DNA of 44,322 nt from assembly GCF_010692395.1 (NCBI RefSeq), contig NZ_JAAHHS010000002.1, positions 1-44,322 of the forward strand. The letters run 5' to 3'. This DNA is from Moorena sp. SIO3H5 (GTDB taxonomy: Bacteria; Cyanobacteriota; Cyanobacteriia; Cyanobacteriales; Coleofasciculaceae). Position 1 is the stretch's first letter. Each line of letters starts with the position of its first letter. Of the stretch, positions 16,591 to 24,930 are shown piece by piece. The notes beneath the pieces are model-generated. The model saw nothing but the letters and a program-made list of their open reading frames with translations, was not told the DNA's origin and did no database searches. Made by a program: the position numbers and the translations under genes.

Positions 16591-18096
16591 ATGGCTGTGA
16601 TTTTTGAATGGCTGAGCAAAGTCTGGAACATCGTCTCGAAAGTCTTTACCACCAAGCTGTTTCAGCTGGGCACCCAAGAGCTGTCTCTGATTATGATAGT
16701 CCAACTCATAGTAATGGCTATCATTACTTTATATATAGCTCGTAAACTGCAGGACTTGATTAAGCGTCGGGTGCTAACTCGCTTGGGGTTAGATCGTGGG
16801 ACTCGCGAAGCATTGTCCTCCCTGATCGGCTATGTTCTAACTGTCATAGGATTTTTGATTGTTCTGCAAACGGCTGGGATTAACCTCAGTTCCCTAACTG
16901 TTTTTGCAGGGGCAATGGGTATTGGTTTAGGCTTCGGACTTCAGAATTTAACCGCCAACTTTATCAGTGGTCTGGCGATTCTGTTTGAAAAACCAATTAA
17001 GGTAGGAGACTATGTCAAAGTTGATGACCTGTCAGGAACTGTAGAAAAAATCTCGATTCGTTCCACCACTATCCGCACCAATGATGGGGTGTTTGTTATT
17101 GTTCCGAATACTAGTTTCCTAGAAAACAATGTGGTTAACTGGAGTTATCAAGATCCCAGAGCTCGGATCAGAATTCCTGTTGACGTTCCCGATGAAAGCG
17201 ATCCAGTCATCGTCACAGAGGTACTGTTAGAAGCGGCTCGCAAAGAGCCAGAAGTTTTAGCATCTCCTCCTCCTGAAGTATATTTTAAAGGGTTTGGAGA
17301 CGGCATGGATTTTGAACTCTTAGTATGGATCGACAATCCACCAAATATGGAATCAATTCAGAGTAGTTTGTATTATCTGATAGAAGAGCAACTTCGTGAG
17401 CAGGGAATCGAGCATGCCGAGCCTCAGAGAGACCTGTATATCCGAAATCTGAAGGACTTAGAATTTCTGGTACAAAAACCTCAACAAACACCTCAACAAA
17501 CTAGTGGTAATAACGGCTCATATTCTCAACAAGAATCCCTCTCTAATAAAGCTGTAGCCACTACCCAAAAAAACAAAGTAAAAACAAACTCTAGAGGAAA
17601 ATTGACCCTCCGGGATCTCTTGCGGCAGGTGACTTACTTTGAAAAGTGTACCGATAGCGAGCTGCGACATATAATTCAGCAAGGATATCGTCAAATGCTC
17701 AAAGCAGGGGATGTAATCTGTGAAGAAAACGACCCAGGGGATTCATTTTATATCATTTTATCTGGCTTAGTTGAAGTTTTTGTGGAATCGATGGGAAAAC
17801 GGGTCGCCATCCGCAAGCCAGGGGAATTTATTGGAGAAATGTCCTTGCTTCTGGGTACCCCCCGTACGGCTACCCTTCGCACCCTAGAAGACACGATTTT
17901 GTTTGTGGTAGACCAGGAAAATTTAAAGAGTCTTTTGGAAAAGCACAAAGACTTAGCTGATCAAATTTCCGAAGAATTATTCAAACGTAAGGAGACCCTA
18001 AAGCAATTAGGAATAACGGTAGGTGACACAAAAGAGGAAAAAGAAACTGGCACCAATCAAATTCGTCAACACCTTCAATCGATATTTGGGATTTGA
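16591..18096 (+). CDS. MscS-like channel with C-terminal cyclic-nucleotide-binding domain
   Basis: Membrane channel predicted to be gated or tuned by cAMP or cGMP. TM helices are at about 31-50, 76-94 and 98-128; the third carries the Gly/Ala-rich pore stretch FAGAMGIGLGFGLQNL. The MscS beta domain follows (PIKVGDYVKVDD; VPNTSFLENNVVNW). After a Gln-rich linker (295-335), residues 340-475 form a cyclic-nucleotide-binding domain with phosphate-binding cassette GEFIGEMSLLLGTPRTATL, including E416 and R425. This is the architecture of bacterial cyclic-nucleotide-gated (bCNG) channels, known from Synechocystis among others. It lies between two adenylate-cyclase systems, with its 3' end facing the CHASE2 cyclase. 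It is a plausible cAMP effector. Confidence 0.95.
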   Translation: MAVIFEWLSKVWNIVSKVFTTKLFQLGTQELSLIMIVQLIVMAIITLYIARKLQDLIKRRVLTRLGLDRGTREALSSLIGYVLTVIGFLIVLQTAGINLSSLTVFAGAMGIGLGFGLQNLTANFISGLAILFEKPIKVGDYVKVDDLSGTVEKISIRSTTIRTNDGVFVIVPNTSFLENNVVNWSYQDPRARIRIPVDVPDESDPVIVTEVLLEAARKEPEVLASPPPEVYFKGFGDGMDFELLVWIDNPPNMESIQSSLYYLIEEQLREQGIEHAEPQRDLYIRNLKDLEFLVQKPQQTPQQTSGNNGSYSQQESLSNKAVATTQKNKVKTNSRGKLTLRDLLRQVTYFEKCTDSELRHIIQQGYRQMLKAGDVICEENDPGDSFYIILSGLVEVFVESMGKRVAIRKPGEFIGEMSLLLGTPRTATLRTLEDTILFVVDQENLKSLLEKHKDLADQISEELFKRKETLKQLGITVGDTKEEKETGTNQIRQHLQSIFGI

Positions 18097-18189
18097 CAGG
18101 TTTCTTGGTAATGATTTGACAGCTTGGTTTCTAAGTTTGGGTGCATCGCGCTGTATCGCTTTTGCAATTAGGCAAAAATTCTAATAAAA

Positions 18190-18229
18190 TTCCAACACTT
18201 CCAACACTTCCAACACTTCCAACACTTCC
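18190..18229. repeat. 9-bp tandem repeat between convergent genes
   Basis: Four copies of TTCCAACAC lie between the channel stop (18096) and the cyclase stop (18263). No classical terminator hairpin is visible in this gap. Confidence 0.85.
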
Positions 18230-18262
18230 CTTTCTTTGTTACAAATATCAGATGCACCCTTG

Positions 18263-20401
18263 CTATTTCTGGGTAAACCGCCACACCCCATCCCAATTCT
18301 GGGGTACCCCTTGCACCATTAATTGATTAATTCGCTCTACATACAATAATGCTGTCTTATCGTTAGAATTGACAGCTAACACTTGATTAAAACACGCTTT
18401 AGCCTTATCAAATTCTTGAGTTCGGTAGTACTCTATAGCTAGCTCAAACTCTGACTGGGTTGTTAACTTTAATTCCCTGACTTCTTCAGGCTCTCCTTCC
18501 AAGACTTCATAAACAGCAATTGGTTCATTTTTTCCTTTAACAATTGCTCGATCAAGAAACCGAATCTGGTAGTGATTAGGATTACTCAATTGCTCTAAAG
18601 CTTGCTCGGAGATTAACAAAGACACGCCATAAAACTTAGTTAACCCTTCTAAACGAGCAGTTAAGTTTACATTATCAGAAAAAGCATCCCCTTGCATCCG
18701 AAATGTCTCTCCTACCATTCCCACCATCATCTGACCCACATGAATGCCAATGCCTACTTTAATTGGTAGATAGCCTTTGGCAATACGCCTGTGATTGTAT
18801 TCTTCCACTCTGATTTGCTTGGCAATTCCCGCTGCTACTGCCTCATCGGTGCCATCAGGGAAAACAGCCATTATACCATCTCCGAGAAACTTGACGATAA
18901 AGCCGTTTTGATTGCGAATCTCGGGACTGACACGCTTGAGGTAAGCATTAACAAAGTCGAAGTTTTCCTTCGGGGTCATGGTTTCTGAAAGGGTAGTGAA
19001 AGACCGAATATCGGAGAACATGACCGCCATTTCTTTACTGACGTGGTTGCCAAGATCTACATCAAGAATAGTTTCTTTTTGAAGAAAGTTAAGATATTCA
19101 AAGGGAACAAATCTGCTATAGGACGTATTGGTTTTTTCTAATTGCAGGTGAGCTTCTTGCAATAGTTTATGTTGTTTTTCTAATTCCCGATAGGACTGTT
19201 TGAGGTTGTTCCAAAGTGTGGTACTAATACTGACAACTGCAGCACTGACAACGGTAAACAAGGGTGTAAATATGGGAATCAACCAGCCAGATAAAAAGGC
19301 AATATAGGAACTGGTAACAATGATAACTCCGGCTATAAGGGTGCCAACTCCAGTTACCCATCGCCTACGGACATACATGGCTCCAAGGGTAGCACTATAT
19401 CCAGACCAGAACACAATCCAGAGCCAATTAAGGGATTTTACTGATGCTCGAAGCATGGGACGACCTTCATTAGCTGCACTCAAAATCTGGCTGCTGATAT
19501 TGGCGTGAATTGCTATACCTGGTATTAATTCAGTGGGAGTTAGTAAGGTACTATTGTAGGGAGTGAGGTGATTGTCATTGAGACTTGGGGCTTTTGCACC
19601 CAACAAGACAATGCGATCGCTCATCAAATTTGGGGGAATGCGATTGTCGAGAACATCACTCATGGAGATAGTCAAAAAGCTTTCTTCACCGCCCCGATAG
19701 TTCAATAAGATTTGGTATCCTCCCATCTCTGCTTTGCTGTACTCTCCATCATTACTGGAGAGGGGGACAAACTTGGCTTTACCTAAACCGTATATCTTTT
19801 TGTCGGGATTGATAGATTCAAGTTTAATACCTTCTTGTGCCAAATACATTAGCGCTAATTTGACACCAAATCCTTGCCTACGGCTACCATCAGGTTTGCC
19901 CAGGAGAATGATCCCTCGCCGGATTTTGCTATCCCCATCGATGAGTACGTCGTTAGCTGCTACCTGACTCAATTTATCCAGCACTGGTGGCGCTGCAATG
20001 GGGTTACCAGCAATTTTCTCAATTCCGATCACATTTGGGGTAGAGTTGAAAACTTCTACCAGTTCATCATGTCCAGGTTCAACCACTAGGTCTCGATAAA
20101 TATCAATTCCAATCGCTCTTGGTTGCTGGGCTTTGATATTCCGAATTAGCTGAGCCATAACCCGATCTGACATTGGCCATTGCTTAACATATTTTATATC
20201 GGGTTCATCAATGGTGACCAGGACAATGCGCTCGTCAACAGATTCTTTTGGACGCAGCCGAAATAATTGGTCTTGGCTTGCCCATTCCAGCATCCGAAAC
20301 AGTCCAGCATTGCTTCCTAAAATCACCAATCCTGCTATACTCGGCGCGATTAAGAGGACTGTTCCCCACTGTTGAATCTGTTGTTTTACGGTTTGCCACA
20401 T
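18263..20401 (-). CDS. CHASE2-domain membrane adenylate cyclase
   Basis: Membrane-bound class III adenylate cyclase. TM1 is about residues 13-33, an extracytoplasmic CHASE2 sensor spans about 35-320 (LVTIDEPDIKYVKQWPMSD; GIDIYRDLVVEPG; DRIVLLGAKAPS), three TMs lie at about 325-343, 349-369 and 371-395, then a coiled coil and the cyclase at about 452-632. Catalytic residues by alignment with the 505-residue cyclase: D464 and D508 (metal), K504 and D572 (adenine), N579 and R583. A TPR-like tail ends QGVPQNWDGVWRFT. The last 255 residues are an ungapped, highly similar paralogue of the tail of the protein at 79-1596, so the two shared a recent ancestor or exchanged sequence. In cyanobacteria such genes often sit near DUF928 and CHAT genes, as here. 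Confidence 0.95.
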   Translation of the reverse strand: MWQTVKQQIQQWGTVLLIAPSIAGLVILGSNAGLFRMLEWASQDQLFRLRPKESVDERIVLVTIDEPDIKYVKQWPMSDRVMAQLIRNIKAQQPRAIGIDIYRDLVVEPGHDELVEVFNSTPNVIGIEKIAGNPIAAPPVLDKLSQVAANDVLIDGDSKIRRGIILLGKPDGSRRQGFGVKLALMYLAQEGIKLESINPDKKIYGLGKAKFVPLSSNDGEYSKAEMGGYQILLNYRGGEESFLTISMSDVLDNRIPPNLMSDRIVLLGAKAPSLNDNHLTPYNSTLLTPTELIPGIAIHANISSQILSAANEGRPMLRASVKSLNWLWIVFWSGYSATLGAMYVRRRWVTGVGTLIAGVIIVTSSYIAFLSGWLIPIFTPLFTVVSAAVVSISTTLWNNLKQSYRELEKQHKLLQEAHLQLEKTNTSYSRFVPFEYLNFLQKETILDVDLGNHVSKEMAVMFSDIRSFTTLSETMTPKENFDFVNAYLKRVSPEIRNQNGFIVKFLGDGIMAVFPDGTDEAVAAGIAKQIRVEEYNHRRIAKGYLPIKVGIGIHVGQMMVGMVGETFRMQGDAFSDNVNLTARLEGLTKFYGVSLLISEQALEQLSNPNHYQIRFLDRAIVKGKNEPIAVYEVLEGEPEEVRELKLTTQSEFELAIEYYRTQEFDKAKACFNQVLAVNSNDKTALLYVERINQLMVQGVPQNWDGVWRFTQK

Positions 20402-20531
20402 TTGGCTTTAATGTTGGTTATTTTGTTGAGGTTGTGTGTTTATAGTATTCCCTCAAAGGTTGCTGAGAATTGCTATATCAAAGGGGGATTAGTGTGCTAG
20501 CTAATCCCTTAAACTGACAACTTCTCAAGAA

Positions 20532-21608
20532 TTACAACTGCTCTCCCATCGGCTGAGTTGCGATCGCATCCAGTCCCACTTGTTCGAGTAAATCTTTCCA
20601 CTCATTGGCCAGGGTTGTATTGTCAGGCTCCAAGCGTTGAGCAGTCACTAAAACCTCTAGGGTATCGTACCATATTCCCGCCTTAGCATATTCAGTAGCC
20701 AACGCGATCGCGGACTTGGATGGTCCTTGGTCACTCACCGTTGATTTTACCCGTTTAACCCACCCACTTACTGAATAATTATCAGGTCGCAGGATACCGT
20801 CTGCTTCAATGGGTGCCAAGTACCAGAGGTAGTTTTTACCAATCTTTAATTCTGGTGCTGCTTCTGGTAGGGTAATACTAATCACTCCTTCCTGGCCAGA
20901 ACTTTTGAGGGTTGTGTGATAATGGGAATTACCATCTTCATCTTGCAAACTGAAAAAAACATCAGTTGCTCCCAGGGGGGGCATATAAACAAATAGAGTT
21001 GGACGCGGTGATACGGTGTACCCGTGTTTTGTGGGTGGAAGCAATGCCGTTAGGGGGAGTTTACTACCTCTAGAACCCCCACCGATGCTAGTTCTGGGGC
21101 TGGCCGAATCTCCGGGTAGGTCAAACTCTACATCCCCTCTGGAACCCCCACCGATGCTAGTTCTGGGGCTGGCGGAGTCTCCGGGTAAGTCAAATTCTAC
21201 ATCCCCTCTAGAACCCCCACCGATGCTAGTTCTGGGGCTGGCGGAGTCTCCGGGTAAGTCAAATTCTACATCCCCTCTAGAACCCCCACCGATGCTAGTT
21301 TTGGGGCTGGCGGAGTCTCCGGGTAGGTCAAATTCTACATCCCCTCTCGAACCCCCACCGATGCTAGTTTTGGGGCTAGCGGATTCTCCGGGTAGGTCAA
21401 ATTCTACATTTCCTCGCACCCCTCCACCGACACTGGTTTTGGGAACTTCCTCATCTGAGGGGAAATCAAATTCCAGACTGATGCGATAATCTCGGGGTAG
21501 AATTTCCCCTTCTTTAACCGATGGACTTGCCTGGAGTGCGCTTGATGCTAAGATCAATGCTCCAGTTACTGTTGCTGATAAGAGAGTTTTACAAATAAAC
21601 TTATTCAT
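20532..21608 (-). CDS. DUF928 protein with 23-residue tandem repeats
   Basis: Exported protein of unknown function, 358 residues. A signal peptide covers about 1-28 (LLSATVTGALILASSALQAS). Residues about 55-185 hold five to six near-perfect copies of a 23-residue unit built on TSIGGGSRGDVEFDLPGDSA; the DNA period is 69 bp. The rest (~185-310) matches what I know of DUF928 (LTALLPPTKHGYTVSPRPT; GKNYLWYLAPIE; VSGWVKRV), ending in a helical tail. The repeat replaces the short linker normally found between signal peptide and DUF928. Neighbours are a CHASE2 cyclase and a CHAT protein on the same strand. Confidence 0.9.
   Translation of the reverse strand: MNKFICKTLLSATVTGALILASSALQASPSVKEGEILPRDYRISLEFDFPSDEEVPKTSVGGGVRGNVEFDLPGESASPKTSIGGGSRGDVEFDLPGDSASPKTSIGGGSRGDVEFDLPGDSASPRTSIGGGSRGDVEFDLPGDSASPRTSIGGGSRGDVEFDLPGDSASPRTSIGGGSRGSKLPLTALLPPTKHGYTVSPRPTLFVYMPPLGATDVFFSLQDEDGNSHYHTTLKSSGQEGVISITLPEAAPELKIGKNYLWYLAPIEADGILRPDNYSVSGWVKRVKSTVSDQGPSKSAIALATEYAKAGIWYDTLEVLVTAQRLEPDNTTLANEWKDLLEQVGLDAIATQPMGEQL
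21073..21440. repeat. 69-bp coding tandem repeat in the DUF928 gene
   Basis: The block GAACCCCCACCGATGCTAG recurs at 21073, 21142, 21211, 21280 and 21349, exactly 69 bp apart, with a diverged sixth unit near 21418. Copies differ by a few substitutions, most silent or Lys/Arg swaps, so the array is recent. The 69-bp period keeps the frame. Confidence 0.95.
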
Positions 21609-21887
21609 GTTATAATATACCTCTTAGTTAATAACCAGTTAGCTATCAGCTTAAGCGCTACGCGCACGCTACGCGAACAGCCATTAGCCTTTGGCCAAAG
21701 GCTATGGCAATGCTACGCGCATGGCCACGTTACGAGAACAATGTTACGAGAACAATTTAGACGCTACACCCACCCTACTTAAGGTGCTTTTGAATAAAAT
21801 AAGCTGTTCGCACCTCAAGCAGCGTGGCCCAAAGGGCAAGGGTCAGCCGAAGACTCACGGCTGACTGCTGAGTGCTGAATGCTTACC
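21609..21887. repeat. Gap with palindromic repeats and a MITE-like remnant
   Basis: Several GCTACGCGCACGCTACGCGA-type repeats lie between 21655 and 21745, and the MITE core GCTTTTGAATAAAATAAGC (21787-21805) sits between AGGTGC (21782-21787) and GCACCT (21810-21815). GCTGAATGCTTAC (21874-21886) repeats the right terminus of the element at 5685-5882. The gap separates the CHAT gene from the downstream DUF928 gene. Confidence 0.75.
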
Positions 21888-24611
21888 CTATAACCAATTC
21901 CCTACTAATACAAAGGATGCCCAGAAATAGGGATGTTCATATAATGGATCTTGACGCAATTTCAGCTGTGCTTGTTGCAGGGCTTCAGCCTTAGTCATCG
22001 ATGGCTTAGTCTGAATTAAGCTCTGATAAAACTCTTTCATTAAGTAAGTGGTTGATTCGTCGCTGACTGACCAGAGACTACCTAAAGTGCTGTGAGCTCC
22101 TGAACGTAAGGCAAATCCTGCTAATCCTAGGGTGGCACGATTATCCCCTGCTGCAGTTTGACAGGCACTCATTACCAGTAATTCTATAGGTTCTAGAATT
22201 CCTAATCGTCTTTTTTGGAATAGTAAATCGAAATCTTTAATGCCAATTCGGTCATTCCAGGTGAGTAGGAATGTTTCCTTTGGGTTAGAACTGAATTGAC
22301 CATGAGTAGCTAGGTGAACAATGGGAAAGGGGGTGCTATCAATTGCGGTTTGGAAGGTAGTGCGGGTAAATTCCTGATTGAGTAAAACGTCTGTAGTAAC
22401 TTTATCCGTAATTTCTTGGACTTCGAGGGCAACACCAGGTAAACCAGTATAGCCTTGGCGAGCTTCGGTCAACCCAGCCACTAAAACGTTCAGTTCAACT
22501 CTCTGAAGTCTTTGAGGAAAAAGTTGTAACCCAGGAGAGATAGCAATACTATAGTTTTCGACCAGATACTGTTTACCATCGTAGAGAGCTGCCATGGGCA
22601 AATTTCGCAAAAACCCATCTGGCACGAATACCAAGGTTTTAATGTTACTGTTTGCCAGTTCTGCTTCTGCCGGTCGGATCAGCCAATCATATATTTGCTC
22701 AGACAGTCGCAACCGCTCATTACTAGGATAACCAGGAGACATAGATGAGTAAACTTGTCTTAGTATGGCTTTGACTTTGTCCTCTGGTAGAAGACTAGTG
22801 TAGTGGGTGAGAGGTTGATTGGGGACCGAAAGGATGACTTCTATGCGATCGCTTAAAATAATTGGATAAATTACAGCAGCCTCGACATCAATTTCATCAA
22901 TGACAATCGGCTCAGTGTCTACACAAGCATCTCGAAAATAGTTATCTAACTCTGCCAGTTGCAACGCTTCAATCACTTCACGAGCTTTTTTGAGGTTAGA
23001 CTGGCTAACCGCCCCTTTCTTGATCCCAGCTTGAGACGGAGTTAATAACAGGCTGACTAAATCCCGATAAATCGGTTCGATACTTTCTTGGAATTTAAAT
23101 TGCACATCAGGATTAATGGCAACTAAGTCACTCCTTAGGGATTGAAGGTTATTGTAGGCAGTTTCATAAGCCGCGATCGCGCCAGGGATATCCCCTTGCT
23201 GTTTCAGAATCTGCCCCAGTTGTGTTGCCGCCAGAGCAATAATATCTCCGGCATTAATAGTTTGAGCTATCTGTAGAGCTTGCTCTGTCAAGTTTTTAGC
23301 ATCCTCCCACTGCTGATTTTGTTGGTAAAGCTTAGCCAGTTGATTGAGAGAATAAGCTTCAGAGCGGGCATCTTGAATTTGTCTAGCTTCTTGAATGGCT
23401 ATTGCCAATATATTAGCAATTTTTGGGGTAATTTTTGAGGTAATTTTTGAGGTAATTTTTGGATAAATTTTAGAGGCAATTTTTGAGGTGATTGAGGTAT
23501 ATGATAGTTGAATAGCTTCCTTTTCGCTATTCTTTAGTTTTATCATACTTTCTGCTAGATTCACCCTAGCATAGATGGCCAATCGACTAGGAGGTAGCTT
23601 GGAGAGGTTTGACTCAATAGTTGGAATTAACGAGAGTGCCTTCTCCCATTTTTTGAACCTAACTAAAAGACTGAGTTGATTGAGTTGTGCCTGCACTTGG
23701 GTAATGCCATCTGGTGCTAATTTAGCCGCCTCTTGGTAGTATTTCCAAGCCACATCATATCGTTCTAAGTCTCTAGCAACATTGCCAATGCTAAGGAGAG
23801 TAGGGCTAGTATCTGACGGGGAATTAAATTCCTTGCTAATTGCCCAACTTTGTTCTAATAGTTTCTTTGATTGCAGTAAATCACCAGCAACTTGTAGTGC
23901 AATGCCCAAACTTCTCAACCCATCAGCTTTCAGTAGGGTATCCGGTTGATTTTCAAGGTCTGTGACCAGTTGCTCTAGGAGATTTCTTGCCCGTCGATAC
24001 TGCCCTAAAAATTGCCAGGCTTGGGCTTGATTGATTTGGCTGATTACTTTTCCGGTTTCATCCTTAGCCCTAGCATAAGTAGCTTCAGCTTGCTCCCAGG
24101 TTTCCAAAGCAGTTTTGGTTTGTCCTTGTGCCAGTTGCAGGCTTCCTTGGGTATTCAAGGCTTGAGCCAGAAGCAGAATGCCCTTTGAATCTAGTTTCTC
24201 AACACTTTGCAGTATGGTTAGACTTTCCGCGATCGCCACTTGAGCTTGCTCCCATTGTCCCAATTCTTGCTGAGCTAAGGATAAATAGTTAAGGGCTTGA
24301 GCGTAGGTTATACTTGCTCCTGAGGATGCATAAGCTGTTGCAGCTTGTTGCCAAAGGGTAGCGGCTTCAAAAAATTGTCCAGCTTGATAGTGTTCTTTTC
24401 CCTGTTGCAGCAGTGCTGACGGATTGGAGGAGTATTGGACAACTGCTTCTGCTGAGGAGGTTGGGGAATTGGACTGATAGGCAATAGCAGGTAGATTTGT
24501 GATTAGTAGCCAAAGGGCTAGAGGGAGATGGCAAGGAATTACTAACCATCTATTAATAAATAGTCGCTTTTGTTGACTGTTTTGGTGAATTATCGCCATA
24601 GCTTTGCTCAT
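21888..24611 (-). CDS. TPR-CHAT domain protein (caspase-like peptidase family), exported
   Basis: A 907-residue protein with an N-terminal hydrophobic segment at about 22-42 (signal peptide or anchor), some ten TPR-type repeats over about 60-500, and a C-terminal CHAT domain (~600-907). The caspase-like dyad is present: H770 in HLATHGQF and C817 in MSACQTAAG. CHAT proteins are peptidase-like; some (TPR-CHAT/Csx29) cut protein partners, but the substrate here is unknown. A low-complexity stretch near residues 375-400 is a repeat of KITS/KIAS units encoded by a 15-bp repeat (23420-23480). It is divergent from the large exoprotein gene at 24931, sharing a 319-bp intergenic region, which may indicate a functional link such as processing or secretion. 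Confidence 0.92.
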   Translation of the reverse strand: MSKAMAIIHQNSQQKRLFINRWLVIPCHLPLALWLLITNLPAIAYQSNSPTSSAEAVVQYSSNPSALLQQGKEHYQAGQFFEAATLWQQAATAYASSGASITYAQALNYLSLAQQELGQWEQAQVAIAESLTILQSVEKLDSKGILLLAQALNTQGSLQLAQGQTKTALETWEQAEATYARAKDETGKVISQINQAQAWQFLGQYRRARNLLEQLVTDLENQPDTLLKADGLRSLGIALQVAGDLLQSKKLLEQSWAISKEFNSPSDTSPTLLSIGNVARDLERYDVAWKYYQEAAKLAPDGITQVQAQLNQLSLLVRFKKWEKALSLIPTIESNLSKLPPSRLAIYARVNLAESMIKLKNSEKEAIQLSYTSITSKIASKIYPKITSKITSKITPKIANILAIAIQEARQIQDARSEAYSLNQLAKLYQQNQQWEDAKNLTEQALQIAQTINAGDIIALAATQLGQILKQQGDIPGAIAAYETAYNNLQSLRSDLVAINPDVQFKFQESIEPIYRDLVSLLLTPSQAGIKKGAVSQSNLKKAREVIEALQLAELDNYFRDACVDTEPIVIDEIDVEAAVIYPIILSDRIEVILSVPNQPLTHYTSLLPEDKVKAILRQVYSSMSPGYPSNERLRLSEQIYDWLIRPAEAELANSNIKTLVFVPDGFLRNLPMAALYDGKQYLVENYSIAISPGLQLFPQRLQRVELNVLVAGLTEARQGYTGLPGVALEVQEITDKVTTDVLLNQEFTRTTFQTAIDSTPFPIVHLATHGQFSSNPKETFLLTWNDRIGIKDFDLLFQKRRLGILEPIELLVMSACQTAAGDNRATLGLAGFALRSGAHSTLGSLWSVSDESTTYLMKEFYQSLIQTKPSMTKAEALQQAQLKLRQDPLYEHPYFWASFVLVGNWL

Positions 24612-24930
24612 CCTGTCGTGAAAGTACCTCAGCGCTGATTGAGGAAAAAAGACTTTCGCTGGTTTTGTGTGGCTAAACGTTTAATGTGAGGTTAAACTTA
24701 ATTGATTATCATTTATATGAAAACGACTTTGACACATTCATTTGTTTGTTTCTTTGGTAAAGTTTTGTTGAAGAACTTGTCCTTGTTTTATTTAAGCATA
24801 ATGGTATAATTTGATATTTGGCTGATGAGGTAATATCGGTAGAGCTAAAGCGCGGATAGTTAACCATTTTCTAACACAGAAGTAACCCCTAAAGTCAGGA
24901 ATAGTAGCCCTCTACAGTACAGGAGCGAAA
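24612..24930. promoter_or_regulatory. Divergent intergenic region with candidate promoter for the TpsA-like gene
   Basis: TTGTTT (24783-24788) and TATAAT (24805-24810), spaced 16 bp apart, form a good sigma70-type promoter reading rightwards, leaving a leader of about 115 nt. AGGAG (about 24920-24924) is a suitable ribosome site for the ATG at 24931. The leftward promoter for the CHAT gene is not obvious. Confidence 0.4.

Noticed and set aside
21016..21489. 157-residue frame antisense to the DUF928 gene
   Set aside because: It exists only because the 69-bp repeat is open on both strands; the sense strand has signal peptide and DUF928 features.
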